NCBI RefSeq assembly: GCF_964656455.1
Contig: NC_135719.1
Location: 5,497,163 to 5,561,162, forward strand
Direction: 5' to 3'
DNA length: 64,000 nt
DNA from: Halichoerus grypus
Lineage: Eukaryota > Chordata > Mammalia > Carnivora > Phocidae
Below, piece by piece: positions 33,011 through 44,444 of this stretch. Under the pieces are notes generated by a model. That model saw only the letters and a list, made by a program, of their open reading frames with translations. It searched no databases and was not told the origin of the DNA. The position numbers and the translations under genes were made by a program. Within the stretch, counting starts at the first letter, position 1. The number at the start of each line of letters is the position of its first letter.

Positions 33011-34031
33011 CAATCGTTGTCTTTTGATTGGAGAATTAAACCCATTTCCGTATAAACTAATTACTGATGAGGAGGGACTGACTTCTGTCATCATGCTATT
33101 TGTTTTCTCTACATACTGTCACTTTTTGGTCCCTTATTTCCTGCATTTCTTCTTTTGTGTTTAGGGTGATTTTTTTTTGGTAGTAAAATGTTTAAATCTC
33201 TTCTTCTTGTCCTTTTGTGCAACCTCATAGCTATTTCTTTTGTGGCTGCTGCAGGGATTACATTTAATATCAAAATTGTAACATTCTAATTTGAATTTAT
33301 AGCAACTTAACTTTAGTAACCTGGAAAAACTCTGCTCCTCTATATAGCTCTGCCCCCACCCCTTTGTTGTTGATGTCCTAAAATTACATCTTTATACAAT
33401 GTGTGCCCCAGAACATGAACTAATAATTCTTTTAAATGCATTAGTCTCCCAAATCATGTAGAAAATAAGATTTGGAGTTACAAACCAAAGGTACAGTGAA
33501 ACTACCTTTTACATTAATAATTGTTTTTCTTTGAATGAATTAGTTTCTTAAGTCACATGGACAACAAAAAGTACAGTTACAAGCCAATTGTACAATAAGA
33601 GATTTTATAATTGCCAATGTATTTACCTTTATTGAGGTCTTCATTTCTCCCTATGGCTTCACGTTACTTGATCTTGTTGAGGATGGCTTGTATGTGATGA
33701 TTCGCTTCTCTCTCGCTGCTTTTAAGTTTTGCTCTTTGTCTTTTGAAAGTTTGTGATGTGTCTTAATATGGGGCTGAGTTCATCTTACTTGGGAGTTCAT
33801 TGAGCTTCTTGGATGTTTATAGTCATGTCTTTCTTCAAATTCGGGAAGTCTTCAGCCATTATTTCTTCAAATGCTCTCCTTGCCCCTTTCTCTCTCCCCT
33901 TTCCGGGACTCCCATGATGTAGGTGTTGGCCTTGAGTTGACGTCCTGGAGGTCTGTTAGGCTCTGTTCACTTTTGCTCAGTCCTTTTTTTCTTTCTGCTC
34001 GTCAGTCTCAATCATTCCCATTGTCCTGTCT

Positions 34032-34553
34032 TCAGTATCTGATTCTTTCCTCTGCCTGCTCAACTCTGCCTTTGACTCCCTCTGGTGAGGTTTTAATTTG
34101 AGAACTGTACTTCGCAGCTCCAGAATGTCTTTTTAGGTTTTCCATCTCCTTAATGATATTTCCGTCTTGTTCACACGCTTTCTTGACTTTCTCCACATCT
34201 TCCTTTAGCTCTTTAAGCATGTTTAAGACCATTGTTTGAAAGCCTTTGTCAAACATGCCTGCCATTAAGCTTTTCAGGGACAGATCCTTTATTTTTTTCT
34301 TTGAATTGGCATACTTTCCTGTTTCTCTGTAAACCTTTTGACATTTGTTGAACAGGGGACATTTGAATCCAGTAATGTGGTAACTCTGGAAATTGGATTC
34401 TCCCCTTTCCAAGGATTGCTGTTTTTTGTTATTTTTTTTCTTATTGTAAGCGGTCTCTGTACCAAGAGTCAGCCTGAGGTGTAAACTTTGTCTTCTTATG
34501 TCTTTTCTAAGCCTTTCCTTGGGCATACACAATCCCTTTCTAATTTTCCCCAC
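34032..34553 (-). pseudogene. L1 ORF1-like relic frame
   Basis: An open frame of 173 codons with a charged, heptad-like stretch (MLKELKEDVEKVKKACEQDG) and EQAEERI near its end. This resembles the coiled-coil of L1/HAL1 ORF1 proteins. There is no recognisable RNA-binding C-terminal domain. It lies at the 5' end of the reversed L1 and is taken as a decayed retrotransposon frame, not a host gene. Confidence 0.5.
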
Positions 34554-34578
34554 ATATGCAGAAGTTTTGGAATGCTCC

Positions 34579-34801
34579 AGTCTTTTTTTTTTTTTTTTTT
34601 TTTAGATTTATTTATTATTAGGGAGCATGTGTGTGCAGCATGGAGGGGAGGGGCAGAGAGAGGGAGGGAGAGAAGATCTCACGCTGACTCCCTGCTGAGT
34701 GTGGAGCCCATTGCAGGGCTTGGTCTCACAACCCTGAAATCACGACCTGAGCAGAAATCAGAGAGTCGGACATTCAACCGACTGCATCACCCAGATGCCC
34801 C
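34579..34801 (-). mobile_element. Older carnivore SINE with long T tract
   Basis: An oligo-T run is followed by AGATTTATTTATTATTAGGG and a diverged head (CATCACCCAGATGCCCCC). CCAGTCTTT lies on both sides. Confidence 0.85.
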
Positions 34802-35775
34802 CAGTGTGCCAGTCTTTAATGTCTGGCTCCTTCTAAAAGGTGAAAAGTGAAAAATGAAGGGGGAACCAAAAGGCACCAGTCCTTCAAATCTCCTGGAAGT
34901 CACGTGAACCCGAGTGGGGACAGGCTTGCAACCATACGCGGCGGTACCGCAACCCTGGCCGCCTGCCTCTCCGCACCCCCGTGATCAGAAGCAGCACCCA
35001 GCACACAGAGCCCTGCTTTTGGAGGACAGGTTCCTTTTGCCCACCTGACTCTTAGAACTGTGTGGCGGCTGCTTGGGGAATATTTGTACAGCTGCTGCCA
35101 GGTGGCTGGGGGGGGGGGGCGCTACTGTGCAGAGCTGAAACTGCCCAAAGTTCATCACAGTTTTTACCATCCACGCCTCCCCCTGCAAGTGGCAAGCCTT
35201 CAGCAAACTCGAGTTCCAAAACAGTTACACCAAACCGATTCTGCCAGCGCCACCGTCGTCTAGGTGTGGAGACGGGTACTTCCTACTCTGCCTTTTCCCA
35301 GAATCCTCTCCGATGGTCATTTTTGTTTCTGATTGTTGGTCACCAACCTCGTGCACATGTGTCCAGGTTCATCTGCAGAATATTCAGAGTAGAACTGGCG
35401 GCCGAGGTATCTTTACCAGAGAACTGTAGCCCCACCAGCAGCCTGGGGTTCGTAGCGGCTCAAACACCGGGCGGACATGCGGCGGTTTCCGTTTGTGTTT
35501 CCCCCAGTACTAGGGAGGTCGGGCAGCTTTTCATTTATTTATTGGCCATTTGGAGTTTTTCTGTCTTAAATGCCTGTTTCTGTTTTCTGCCCTTTTAAAT
35601 TTTTCTGTATTTTTCTTAGTGATTTGTTTTCTTCATTTATGTTAGGTGCAAGTCCCTTAATGGTTACATGTTGCGAATGTTTTCTGCCATGTTGGTTTGT
35701 CAGTCTGGGTGGTATCTTTTGGTGTTAACCAGTTTGTGTTAAATGTTACTCTGTGCCAAGTAATGCTCAGAGTGC

Positions 35776-35938
35776 CCAACTCGCCATTTTTTTTCTTTTA
35801 TGGATGTTTTTGATGTCCTAACTAAGAACTCTGCCTAACCAAACACCATGAGTGTTTTCTGTTCTAAAAGAAATATTGGTTTAGATTTTAATGTTTAGAT
35901 CTTTGATCTAAGTTTTGCCTTGTAAGGAGTGAGGCATA
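35776..35938 (+). repeat. 163-bp perfect direct repeat, copy 1
   Basis: Base-for-base identical to 37077-37239 (offset 1,301). It begins CCAACTCGCC and ends GGAGTGAGGCATA. The flanks differ on both sides. The content looks like reversed L1 ORF2. Confidence 0.93.
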
Positions 35939-36083
35939 TAGGCAAATAACAACAAACAACAACTTTTGATCAATAAAAGTGCTTAATATCAACTTTATCA
36001 GCATTTCCCTTTATGGTTAATTGGTGTATGTACATATATGTGATTTAAGAAATTATTCCTGACTGTGGTGTCTTTACGATACC

Positions 36084-36288
36084 TTTTTTTTTTTTAAAGA
36101 TTTTATTTATTTATTTGACAGAGAGAGAGAGGGAGAGAGTAAGCACAAGCAGGGGGAGCAACAGAGGGAGAGGGAGAGGCAGGCTCCCCACTGAGCAGGG
36201 AGCCCGATGCGGGGGTGGATCCCAGGACCCTGGGAGCACGACCTGAGCTGAAGGCAGACGCTTAATGACTGAGCCACCCAGGCGCCCC
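36084..36288 (-). mobile_element. Carnivore SINE
   Basis: Reversed complete copy lying between the two 163-bp repeats. Confidence 0.94.
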
Positions 36289-36747
36289 TTTTTTTTCTTG
36301 TGGTAAAATATACTTAACATAAAAGTTACCATTTAGCCGTTTTTAAGTGTATAGTTCAATGGTATTAGGTACATTCACATTGTTGTGCAACCAGCACCAT
36401 CCACCTCCAGGACTTTTTAAAAATTCTCTACTGAAATTCTATACCCATTAAACACTAAGTCCTTAACCCCCGCACACCCACCCCCAGCATCCGTCATTCT
36501 ACCATCTGCCTCATTTTGATCTTTTTTCAAGCAGCTGGCCATGATGTCCACACCCATATGCCACCACTGTCTTGTACCTAGGTTCTATATGTATTTGAGT
36601 CTATTTCTAGACTTTCTGTTCTGATCTGGTCCGTACCACAGTGCATCATAGAAGCTCTGTAGGATATTTTGTTTTGATAGGGCTTGCACCCCTCCCCTCC
36701 TGTAGTCCAGTTGTTTCATGTTTTGGGAGTTTTTAAAATATATTCTG

Positions 36748-36945
36748 GGGGCGCCTGGGTGGCTCAGTCGTTGGGCGTCTGCCTTCGGCTCAGGTCATGA
36801 TCCCAGGGTCCTGGGAGCCCGCATCGGGCTCCCTGCTCGGCGGGAAGCCTGCTTCTCCCTCTCCTGCTCCCCCTGCTTGTGTTCCCTCTCTCGCTGTGTC
36901 TTTCTCTGTCAAATAAATAAATAAAATCTTTAAAAAAATAAATAA
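36748..36945 (+). mobile_element. Carnivore SINE
   Basis: Forward copy with the duplication AAAATATATTCTGG on both sides. It lacks a short segment around the GATCGAGCCCC box. Confidence 0.94.
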
Positions 36946-37076
36946 ATAAAATATATTCTGGATACGTGTCTTTCATCAGATACATGACTTGCAAATATTT
37001 TCTCCTAGTTGGTGATTTGTCTCTTCAATCTCTTAGCAGTATCTCGTGCAAAGCAAGTCTTAAAAATGACTCAAGT

Positions 37077-37239
37077 CCAACTCGCCATTTTTTTTCTTTT
37101 ATGGATGTTTTTGATGTCCTAACTAAGAACTCTGCCTAACCAAACACCATGAGTGTTTTCTGTTCTAAAAGAAATATTGGTTTAGATTTTAATGTTTAGA
37201 TCTTTGATCTAAGTTTTGCCTTGTAAGGAGTGAGGCATA
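37077..37239 (+). repeat. 163-bp perfect direct repeat, copy 2
   Basis: Second copy of the block at 35776-35938. Its flanking sequence continues smoothly as reversed L1 on both sides, so this may be the original site. Confidence 0.93.
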
Positions 37240-38000
37240 GGTAGAGCTTTGTTTGGCATGTGAATATCTAATTATTCAACATCTGTTGAAAATACTATCC
37301 TGTCTTGCCTTTGCACCTTCTTCAGGAACCATTTGACTACATTTGTGTGGGTCTTTATAGACTCACTGTTCTGTTCACTGACCCGTTTCTGTCCTTTCAC
37401 CAATAAATGCCACCTTGTCTTGATTGCAATAGCTATATAACTAGCCTCAAATTAGATAGGGTGAGTCCTCTAAGTTGGTTCTTTTAAAAAATTCTGAGGC
37501 TATTCTAGTTTGTGTTTCCATATAATGTATGTTAATGTATCTGTATCTACCAAAAATATTCTGCTGGGACTTTGAATGGAACTACATTAGATCTATAGAT
37601 CATTTGGGGGAGAACAGATATTTCACTATGTTGAGTCTTCCAATCCAAGAGCATAGTATATGTGTTTAGGCTTTATCTCTTCCGTCAGTATTCTACGGTT
37701 TTCAGCAGACAGATACTAATATGTGTTGTGTTTGATTTATACCTAGGTGTATGTAGTTCATTGTTTTGGAGTTATTTTAAATGCTGTTTTGCAAATTTTA
37801 GTTTTCGATTGTTGATTGCTAGTATGTAGAAATGACGTTGATTTTGTAGGTTAACCTTGTGTTCTATGGCCTTGCTAAGCTACTAACTGGAGCTTTTTGT
37901 AGGTTCCTTGGAATCCACACAATCATGTCTGTGAATAAAGACAGTTTAATTTCTTCTTTCCAATCTATGTGTCATTTTTTTTTTTTAAGGAAGGAGCATT

Positions 38001-38194
38001 TATTTATTTAAAGATTTTATTTATTTATTTGACAGAGAGACAGCGAGAGAAGGAACACAAGCAGGGGGAGTGGGAGAGAGAGAAGCAGGCTCACCACTGA
38101 GCAGGGAGCCCGATGCGGGGCTCGATCCCAGGACCCTGGGATCATGACCTGAGTCGAAGGCAGACGCTTAACGACTGAGCCACCCAGGCGCCCC
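38001..38194 (-). mobile_element. Carnivore SINE
   Basis: Reversed complete copy in L1 DNA, with a TATGTGTCATTT/TATATGTCATTT duplication. Confidence 0.94.
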
Positions 38195-38259
38195 TATATG
38201 TCATTTCTTTCTTCTTGCCTTATTGCACTGGTTAGGAATTCCAGTATAATACTTCTTTT

Positions 38260-38438
38260 TCTTTTAAGATTTTATTTATTTGAGAGAGTGAGAGAGCACA
38301 AGCAGGGGGAGTGGCAGGCAGAGGGAGAAGCAGGCTCCCGGCTGAGCAGGGAGCCTGACACGGGACTCAGTCCCAGGACCCCAGGATCACGACCTGAGCT
38401 GAAGGCAAACGCTTAACCGCCTGAGCCACCGGGCGCCC
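38260..38438 (-). mobile_element. Carnivore SINE
   Basis: Reversed copy with the perfect duplication TCCAGTATAATACT on each side. Confidence 0.93.
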
Positions 38439-39185
38439 TCCAGTATAATACTCAATAGTAGTAGTGAGAGTAGACCTCTTTCCCTTGTAATCTTACGGGG
38501 AAAGCATGCAGTCTTTAGTCGTTATATGTTACCTATGAGTTGACTTTGGTAGATGCCATTTATCAGGTTAAGGAACATTCCTTTTTTTCCTAATTTTCTG
38601 GAAGTTTTTATCATGAGTTTTGTTAAATGCTTTCCTGCGTCAATTGATACGATCATGTGGATCTTCTTCTTTGGTTTGTTAATATGGTAGATTACAGTGA
38701 TTTAATTTAAAAATTATATTGTTTACATACCACAGAGTTCACCCTTTTAAGCTACACAACTCAGTGGTTTTTGGTACATTCACAGTGTGCAACAACCATA
38801 ACCACAATCTAGTTTCAGAACATTTTCCTAACCCTCCAAAGCAACCCCTTACCGATCAGTAGCCACTGCCCATTTACCTCTAGCCCCTGACAACCACTAC
38901 TCTCACTTTCTATTTCTATGATTTGCCTATTCTAGATGTTTCACATAAATGGAATCATACAACATATGGCTTTTTATGTCAGGGTTCTTTGACTTAGCAC
39001 AGTATTTTCAAGGTTCATCCATGTTGTAGCGTGTATTCCTTTTTATGGTTGCATAATATTGTGCGGATATACTTTGTTTATGAACAGTTGAATGATTTCT
39101 ACGTTTTTGCTATTAATAACGTAAACATTCGTAAATATATTTTTGTGTGAACATGTTTCAATTGGGTATTAATACCTAGGAGTGA

Positions 39186-39485
39186 GGGCCGCCTGGGTGG
39201 CTCAGTTGGTTAAATGTCTGACTTTGGCTCGAGTTCTGATCTTGGGGTCCTGGGTTCGAGACCCGCATCTGGCTCCCCGTTCAGCAGGGAGTCTGCTTGT
39301 CCCTCTCTCTCTGCCCCTCCCCCTGCTCATGCTCACTCGCTCTCAAATAAAATCCCTCGCCGAGCAGGGAGCCCGATGTGGGGCTCGATCCCTGAACGCC
39401 GGGATCATGACTGAGCCGAAGGCAGACGCTTAACCAACTGAGCCACCCAGGCGCCCCATAAATAAAATCTTAAAAAAAAAAAAAA
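39186..39485 (+). mobile_element. Composite SINE with internal inverted half
   Basis: 39186-39353 is a forward SINE. 39354-39457 is the head half of a SINE in reverse. 39458-39485 is an ordinary forward A-rich tail. One duplication, AATACCTAGGAGTGA (39171-39185 and 39486-39500), flanks the whole unit. Confidence 0.85.
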
Positions 39486-40491
39486 AATACCTAGGAGTGA
39501 AATTGCTGGGTCCCATGTTAAGTTAACTTTTTAAGGAAACACCAGACTTTTCCAAAGTAACTGCCCCATCTTACATTTCCACCAGCAATCTAGAGCCAGC
39601 CTTGTCAGGGTAAACCCTACTTTGTGATGATGTGTATTCTTTTAGGTTATTGGATTCAGTTTGCTATAATTAAGGATTTTTGTGTCTGTTCACAAGGGAT
39701 AATAGTCTGTAGTTTTCTTGTTTTGTGTTTCTGTGGTTTTGATACCAGGGTCATGCTCATAAAATGAGTGAAAAGTGCTATGTCTACTGTTTTCTGGAAG
39801 AAATTATATAGAATTAGTGTTATTTAGAATCTACTGGTAATACTACCTGGGCCTGGAGTTTTCATATTCAGAAGGTTTGCAATGATGGATTAAATTTCTT
39901 TGATTGCTGTAGGACTATTCGGATTATTTTTGGGGTGAGTTTGATAATTTATGTTAGGGAATTTGTCCACTTGAGTTGTCAGATTTCTGTGCATGGTTTA
40001 TAATATTCATTCATGATCCCTTTCAAGTTTGTAGAATCTGTAGTGATAGCCTTACTTTGATTCCTAGTATTTTTTTCTCCTTATCCCTTAAAGTTTACCA
40101 TTTTTTTTTTTTTTTTTTTAGAACCAGATTTTTATTTCCTCTGTATTGCTTTGGTCTTTTCAACTTCGTTGCTTCTTGCTCTTAAGTTTACTTCCTTTCT
40201 TCTTGTGAGGTTACTTTGGGTTGTTTAATGTAGAAGCTTAAATTATTGAGACTTTTCTTCTAATATAAGCATTTGATACTGTAAAATTTCCTCTATTGAT
40301 TTAACTACATCTCAAACTTTGATATTTCGTATTTTAATTTTCAGTTGAAAGTATCTGAATTTCATTTGAAACTTTCTTTTTTTAAAGATTGTATTTGGGC
40401 ATTTTCTGAGAGGGTTTGTTGTTGTTGTTGTTATGGTTTAATTCCATTATGGTCAGAGAACATTTTGATCAGTTAAATTTATAAAAAATTT

Positions 40492-40688
40492 GGGGCACCT
40501 GGATGGCTCAGTCAGTCAAGTGTCCATCTAACTCTTACTTTTGGCTCAGGTCGTGACCTCATGGGTTGTGAGATCGAGCCCCGAGTTGATCTCCATCGCT
40601 CAGGGGGGAGTCTGCTTGAGGATTTTCTCCCTCTGCCCCTCTGTGTGCATGGGCTCTCTAAAATAAATCTTTAAATCTTTAAAAAATT
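40492..40688 (+). mobile_element. Older carnivore SINE
   Basis: Head GGGGCACCTGGATGGCTCAG with the CTAACTCTTACTTTTGGCTC variant typical of older copies. Confidence 0.88.
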
Positions 40689-41117
40689 TGTTAAGGCTTA
40701 TGACCCAGAATATGGTCTATTTTGGTGACTATTCCATATGCACTTTACAAAAGAACATGTTTTCTGCTGTTGCTGGATGGTGTTCTGCAATTAGGTCCAG
40801 CTGGTTATTGGTGGGATTAGTTTCTTCTAGAACCTTGACTATTTTTTATCTGGTAAATTTGTCCGTTTTTTCCTTTCAGTTCTATTGGTTTTTGCTTTGT
40901 GTATTTTGAAGCTGTTTTAGGTGTATAAACATTGAGAACTGGGATGTCACTGAAAATGGTGTAGGGAACTCCAGGGCTCTTTCTATAAAAGCAGCTAATG
41001 AACTGGCAGAAACTGTCAGTCAACTTGGAGAAGGGACGATAGTTGGGACAGGCAACAGACATACAAAAAAGCCTGGGAAGAAAAGTTGGGAAAGGAGATA
41101 CGTAGGGAAAGGCCTTT

Positions 41118-41342
41118 TATTTTTTTTTTTTTTTTTATTTTTTTTTTTTAAAGATTTTATTTATTTATTTGAGACAGAGAGAATGAGAGAGAGAGAGAGA
41201 GCACATGAGATGGGGGAGGGTCAGAGGGAGAAGCAGGCTCCCTGCCGAGCAGGGAGCCCGATGCGGGACTCGATCCAGGGACTCCAGGATCATGACCTGA
41301 GCCGAAGGCAGTCGCTTAACCAACTGAGCCACCCAGGCGCCC
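41118..41342 (-). mobile_element. Carnivore SINE
   Basis: Reversed copy with a perfect GGGAAAGGCCTTTTA duplication on both sides. Confidence 0.94.
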
Positions 41343-41554
41343 GGGAAAGGCCTTTTAAAGCTCCCACCGTGTACTGAGGAACTGAGAAAGCACAGCCCAC
41401 ACCTAGGGCTGGTGTAGACGCTCAGAAAAGCCTGAGAAAACATCAGGTTTCACTCAGGCTAGTCTTTAGGCTCCACACAAGCAAGAAGTAGAGGCTGAGA
41501 CAGAGTTGTCTCATGGCTAAGCCATGAAGGAATGTGCCAAATGTGATAATTTTT

Positions 41555-41662
41555 CTTTTAAAGTTTATTTTTAGTAATCTCTGCACTCATCATGGGACTC
41601 GAACTCACAACCCTAAGATCATGAGTTGCATGCTCCTCCCACTGAGCTAGCCTGGTGCCTCT
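41555..41662 (-). mobile_element. Old short carnivore tRNA SINE
   Basis: A 108-bp reversed copy with TGCATGCTCCTCCCACTGAG, the older SINE type lacking the CT-rich body. Confidence 0.8.
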
Positions 41663-41997
41663 CATTTTTCTTTTAATAAGTGAGTTTAGCAAGCAGGATA
41701 CAAGAGCAATATACAGAAATCAACTGCATTCCCAGAGGCAGGCAACAACCAGGAATTGTAATTTAAGAATATCACAGTAGCATCAATAAATATGAAATAC
41801 TTAGGAATAAATCTGACAAAGATGTGAAAGATCTGTATATATGACCTATAAAATATCGGTGAGAGAACATCTAAAATGGAGATGTCAGTTCTCCCTAAAT
41901 TCTTCTATAGATTCAATAATCCTCGATTTTTTGTAGAAACTGACAAGCTAATTCTGAAATTCATATGAAAATACAAAGGACCTAGAACAGCCAAAGT

Positions 41998-42207
41998 GGG
42001 GGCGCCTGGGTGGCTCAGTCGTTAAGCATCTGCCTTCGGCTCAGGTCACGATCCCAGGGTCCTGGGATCGAGTCCCACATCGGGCTCCCTGCTCGGCGGG
42101 AAGCCCGCTTCTCCCTCTCCCACTCCCCCTGCTTGTGTTCCTGCTCTCGCTATCTCTCTCTCTGTCAAATAAATAAATAAAATCTTTAAAAAAAAAAAAA
42201 AAAAACA
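41998..42207 (+). mobile_element. Carnivore SINE
   Basis: Full copy with an ACAGCCAAAGTG duplication on both sides. Confidence 0.95.
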
Positions 42208-42226
42208 GCCAAAGTGACTTTTACAG

Positions 42227-42345
42227 GTATAAGCGTCTGGCTGGCTCAGTAGGTAGAGCATGTGACTCTTGATCCCAGTCACGAGTGCAAGTCCCACATG
42301 GGGTGTGGAGCCTACTTAAGTGACAGAAATGAAAAAATAAAATTA
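42227..42345 (+). mobile_element. Old short carnivore tRNA SINE
   Basis: GGCTGGCTCAGTAGGTAGAG and ATGTGACTCTTGATCCCAG show the older type; it ends AGCCTACTTAAGTGAC. Confidence 0.8.
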
Positions 42346-43097
42346 GAAAGCTAACACTACCTCGTTTCAAGAATTAATATTAAATCTTCCGTAATCAAGA
42401 CCATAGAGTATGGGCATTAGGACAAATGCATACAGCTGAGTTTTGACAGCGGCACAAGGCAGCGCAGTGGGGAAAGGACAGCCTTCCAACTGACGTTGCT
42501 GGACAACTTGATAGCTGTAATGCAAGGAAGATGCACTTGAAGTCAGACTGGAGCCACACACATAAATACACAGAGCCCAGAGGGGTCACAGACATAAATG
42601 CAAAACCTGAAATTTTAAACTTCTAGAAAACCGTTACCTCTTGGATTAGGTAATGATTTCTTAGAACAAACGCACAATCTAAAGAGAAACGGGACTTTAT
42701 CAAAGTTAACCCTCTGTTGTTCAGAAACACTGTTAAAAGAAGGAAAAGAGAAGCCACAGACTGGGAGAAGATTTTTACAAAACCTAGGATAACAGGACTT
42801 GATTGGGGCGATGGTCTCACAGGTGTACATATACATCAAAATTTATCCAAGTATACACTTCCAACGTGTATTTGCTAATCAAAGGCTGTTAAAAAACCAA
42901 AGGGCCAGGCAACCTCACCCTATAAAAGCTAATCCTGTTAAGGGCAGACGACAATGTAGCCATAAATTTCCTAATATGACTTCAGCCCCTTTATATATCA
43001 GGAGCTGGATCTTTTCTCAAAATAAAATATTTTTAATTTAGAAATAAGTGCATAAAAGAATATAAAAATCACACTCCTGACTAAAAATTTCTTGTAT

Positions 43098-43304
43098 GGG
43101 GGCGCCTGGGTGGCTCAGTCATTAAGCGTCTGCCTTCGGCTCAGGTCATGATCCCAGCGTCCTGGGATCGAGCCCCGCATCGGGCTCCCTGCTCAGCGGG
43201 AAGCCTGCTTCTCCCTCCCCCACTCCCCCTGCTTGTGTTCCCTCTCTTTACTGTGTCTCTCTCTCTCAAATAAATAAATAAAATCTTTAAAAAAAAAAAA
43301 AAAA
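43098..43304 (+). mobile_element. Carnivore SINE next to PRC1 3' end
   Basis: Full copy with an AAAATTTCTTGT duplication. Confidence 0.95.
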
Positions 43305-43399
43305 ATTTCTTGTTTTTAGTCTTTTCTGTTTTCCACAGACCAAACTGACCAAAAAGTGATTTGGGGGAAAAAAGAAAAACCACCACCATGTATCTTTTT

Positions 43400-44444
43400 G
43401 AAACGTCAGTATACGCATTAATTTATTTTCAAGAATATATTTATATTTTTAAAAACAGGACATGTATGCGTCTAAGCAGCATGGCTGACACAGACCAAAC
43501 CCATGCCGTAAGCTTTCGAGAACCATTGAACGTGCTGACGGTAGAACTGGCACGGGCGGGCAGGGTGAGAATAAATAGTGCTTCGGGGAGAGCAGTAGTG
43601 ATCGGCAGGGTAGGTGAGGAACTCCCCAGTACTGACATGTGCAAAGTTCCAGATCTCCGGGACAGAAATGGCCCAACCCGTCCCGACCGCCTCCCACCGC
43701 GGCTGCCAACTGCAGGGGGCAGACGAACTCCGGCCCAGTGGGCACAGGGCTGGGGGCCTCGACCCAGAGAAGACTACAGAAACAGCGTTCAGGTGAGCGT
43801 GTGTGTTCGTACACACCCCACAAAGGGCATTGCACTATATAACCAAACTGTACACAGTTGAACAAAGGAGCTCCCAGCCTCCCTGTCACCTCTTTGGCAG
43901 TAGGTCAGGCCACCTCAACTTCTGACACACAGACACCCTCATCAGGAGGAAGGCTATCCTGTGTGGTGGAGACAGATCTTTAGGTGAGAGCAAAGCTATC
44001 ACAGCTATAGCATTAATGGAACATCCCTAAGCACAAAAGATGTGAATTACTAATTCTAAGGGTTCAGGCCGATATTACTTCATGTCCCATGCCCCCAGGG
44101 TGGGCACAATCATTTTCCTACACAATGGGGAGATACAAGCCCTTGCTCGTGCTTCGGCAAGTAGAATTATGGGGCAAAGAAATCAGGTTCCATCTGCTAA
44201 AATTTGCACTTACCACTATGAACTAAGTTTTAATGTATTTCTTGGGTCAAAACAAAATCAAGTTTTTGAAGACCCACTAAACCTCTGATGGATCTTCATC
44301 TGTAACTCTCATTCACGTCTGTCGTTAGGCCCATGGCAGTGGAACCAGATTTTCAAGCACACCTAAACTCAAGAAAAATCACCCCTGTCTAATCAGATCT
44401 AGTCTAAGCACAGGAAGCCACAGCAGCTGACTGATCAGGGCTTC
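43400..44444 (-). terminator. PRC1 3' UTR and poly(A) signal
   Basis: About 1 kb of non-repetitive sequence follows the PRC1 stop. A minus-strand AATAAA (TTTATT on +) lies at 43422-43427, followed by AT-rich DNA and then a SINE. The length is about that of the known PRC1 3' UTR. Chance ORFs here are ignored. Confidence 0.6.

Larger units (their letters stand above)
27940..34578 (-). mobile_element. Older L1 in reverse orientation, multiply interrupted
   Basis: Reversed L1 phrases run in order. They start at the 3' end (GGTTCATCCACGTTGTAGCA near 28040), pass through ORF2 text near 28600-29940 and 31572-33100, and reach an ORF1-like coiled-coil frame near 34032-34553. Interruptions are SINEs at 29234, 29511, 32402, 32640 and 32836, a younger L1 at 29946-31571 and an L1 3' piece at 31815-32062. 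Frames are broken by many stops, so it is inactive. Whether 33100-34578 belongs to the same element or to a HAL1-type relative is uncertain. Confidence 0.7.
34860..38000 (-). mobile_element. Mosaic of reversed L1 fragments
   Basis: Reversed L1 ORF2 and 3'-end phrases are seen, such as ATTTATTGGCCATTTGGAG (35530), AAGTGTATAGTTCAATGGTA (36345) and TTGCAAATATTTTCTCCTAG (36990). They are broken up by SINEs at 36084 and 36748. The region holds two identical 163-bp blocks, listed separately. 34860-35300 is probably an old L1 5' part but I am unsure. Confidence 0.6.
38440..41117 (-). mobile_element. Reversed L1 fragments (3' end and ORF2)
   Basis: L1 phrases include CCTGCGTCAATTGATACGAT (38634) and a second 3' end from about 38705 (GAGTTCACCCTTTTAAGC). 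ORF2 text then continues to about 40920. 40920-41117 is not clearly assigned. SINEs sit at 39186 and 40492. Confidence 0.65.
41670..43085 (+). mobile_element. Forward L1 ORF2 fragments
   Basis: CAACTGCATTCCCAGAGGC, AATACTTAGGAATAAATCTG and AAATCTTCCGTAATCAAGAC match L1 ORF2 DNA in sense orientation. SINEs at 41998 and 42227 interrupt it. Frames are broken. Confidence 0.65.
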
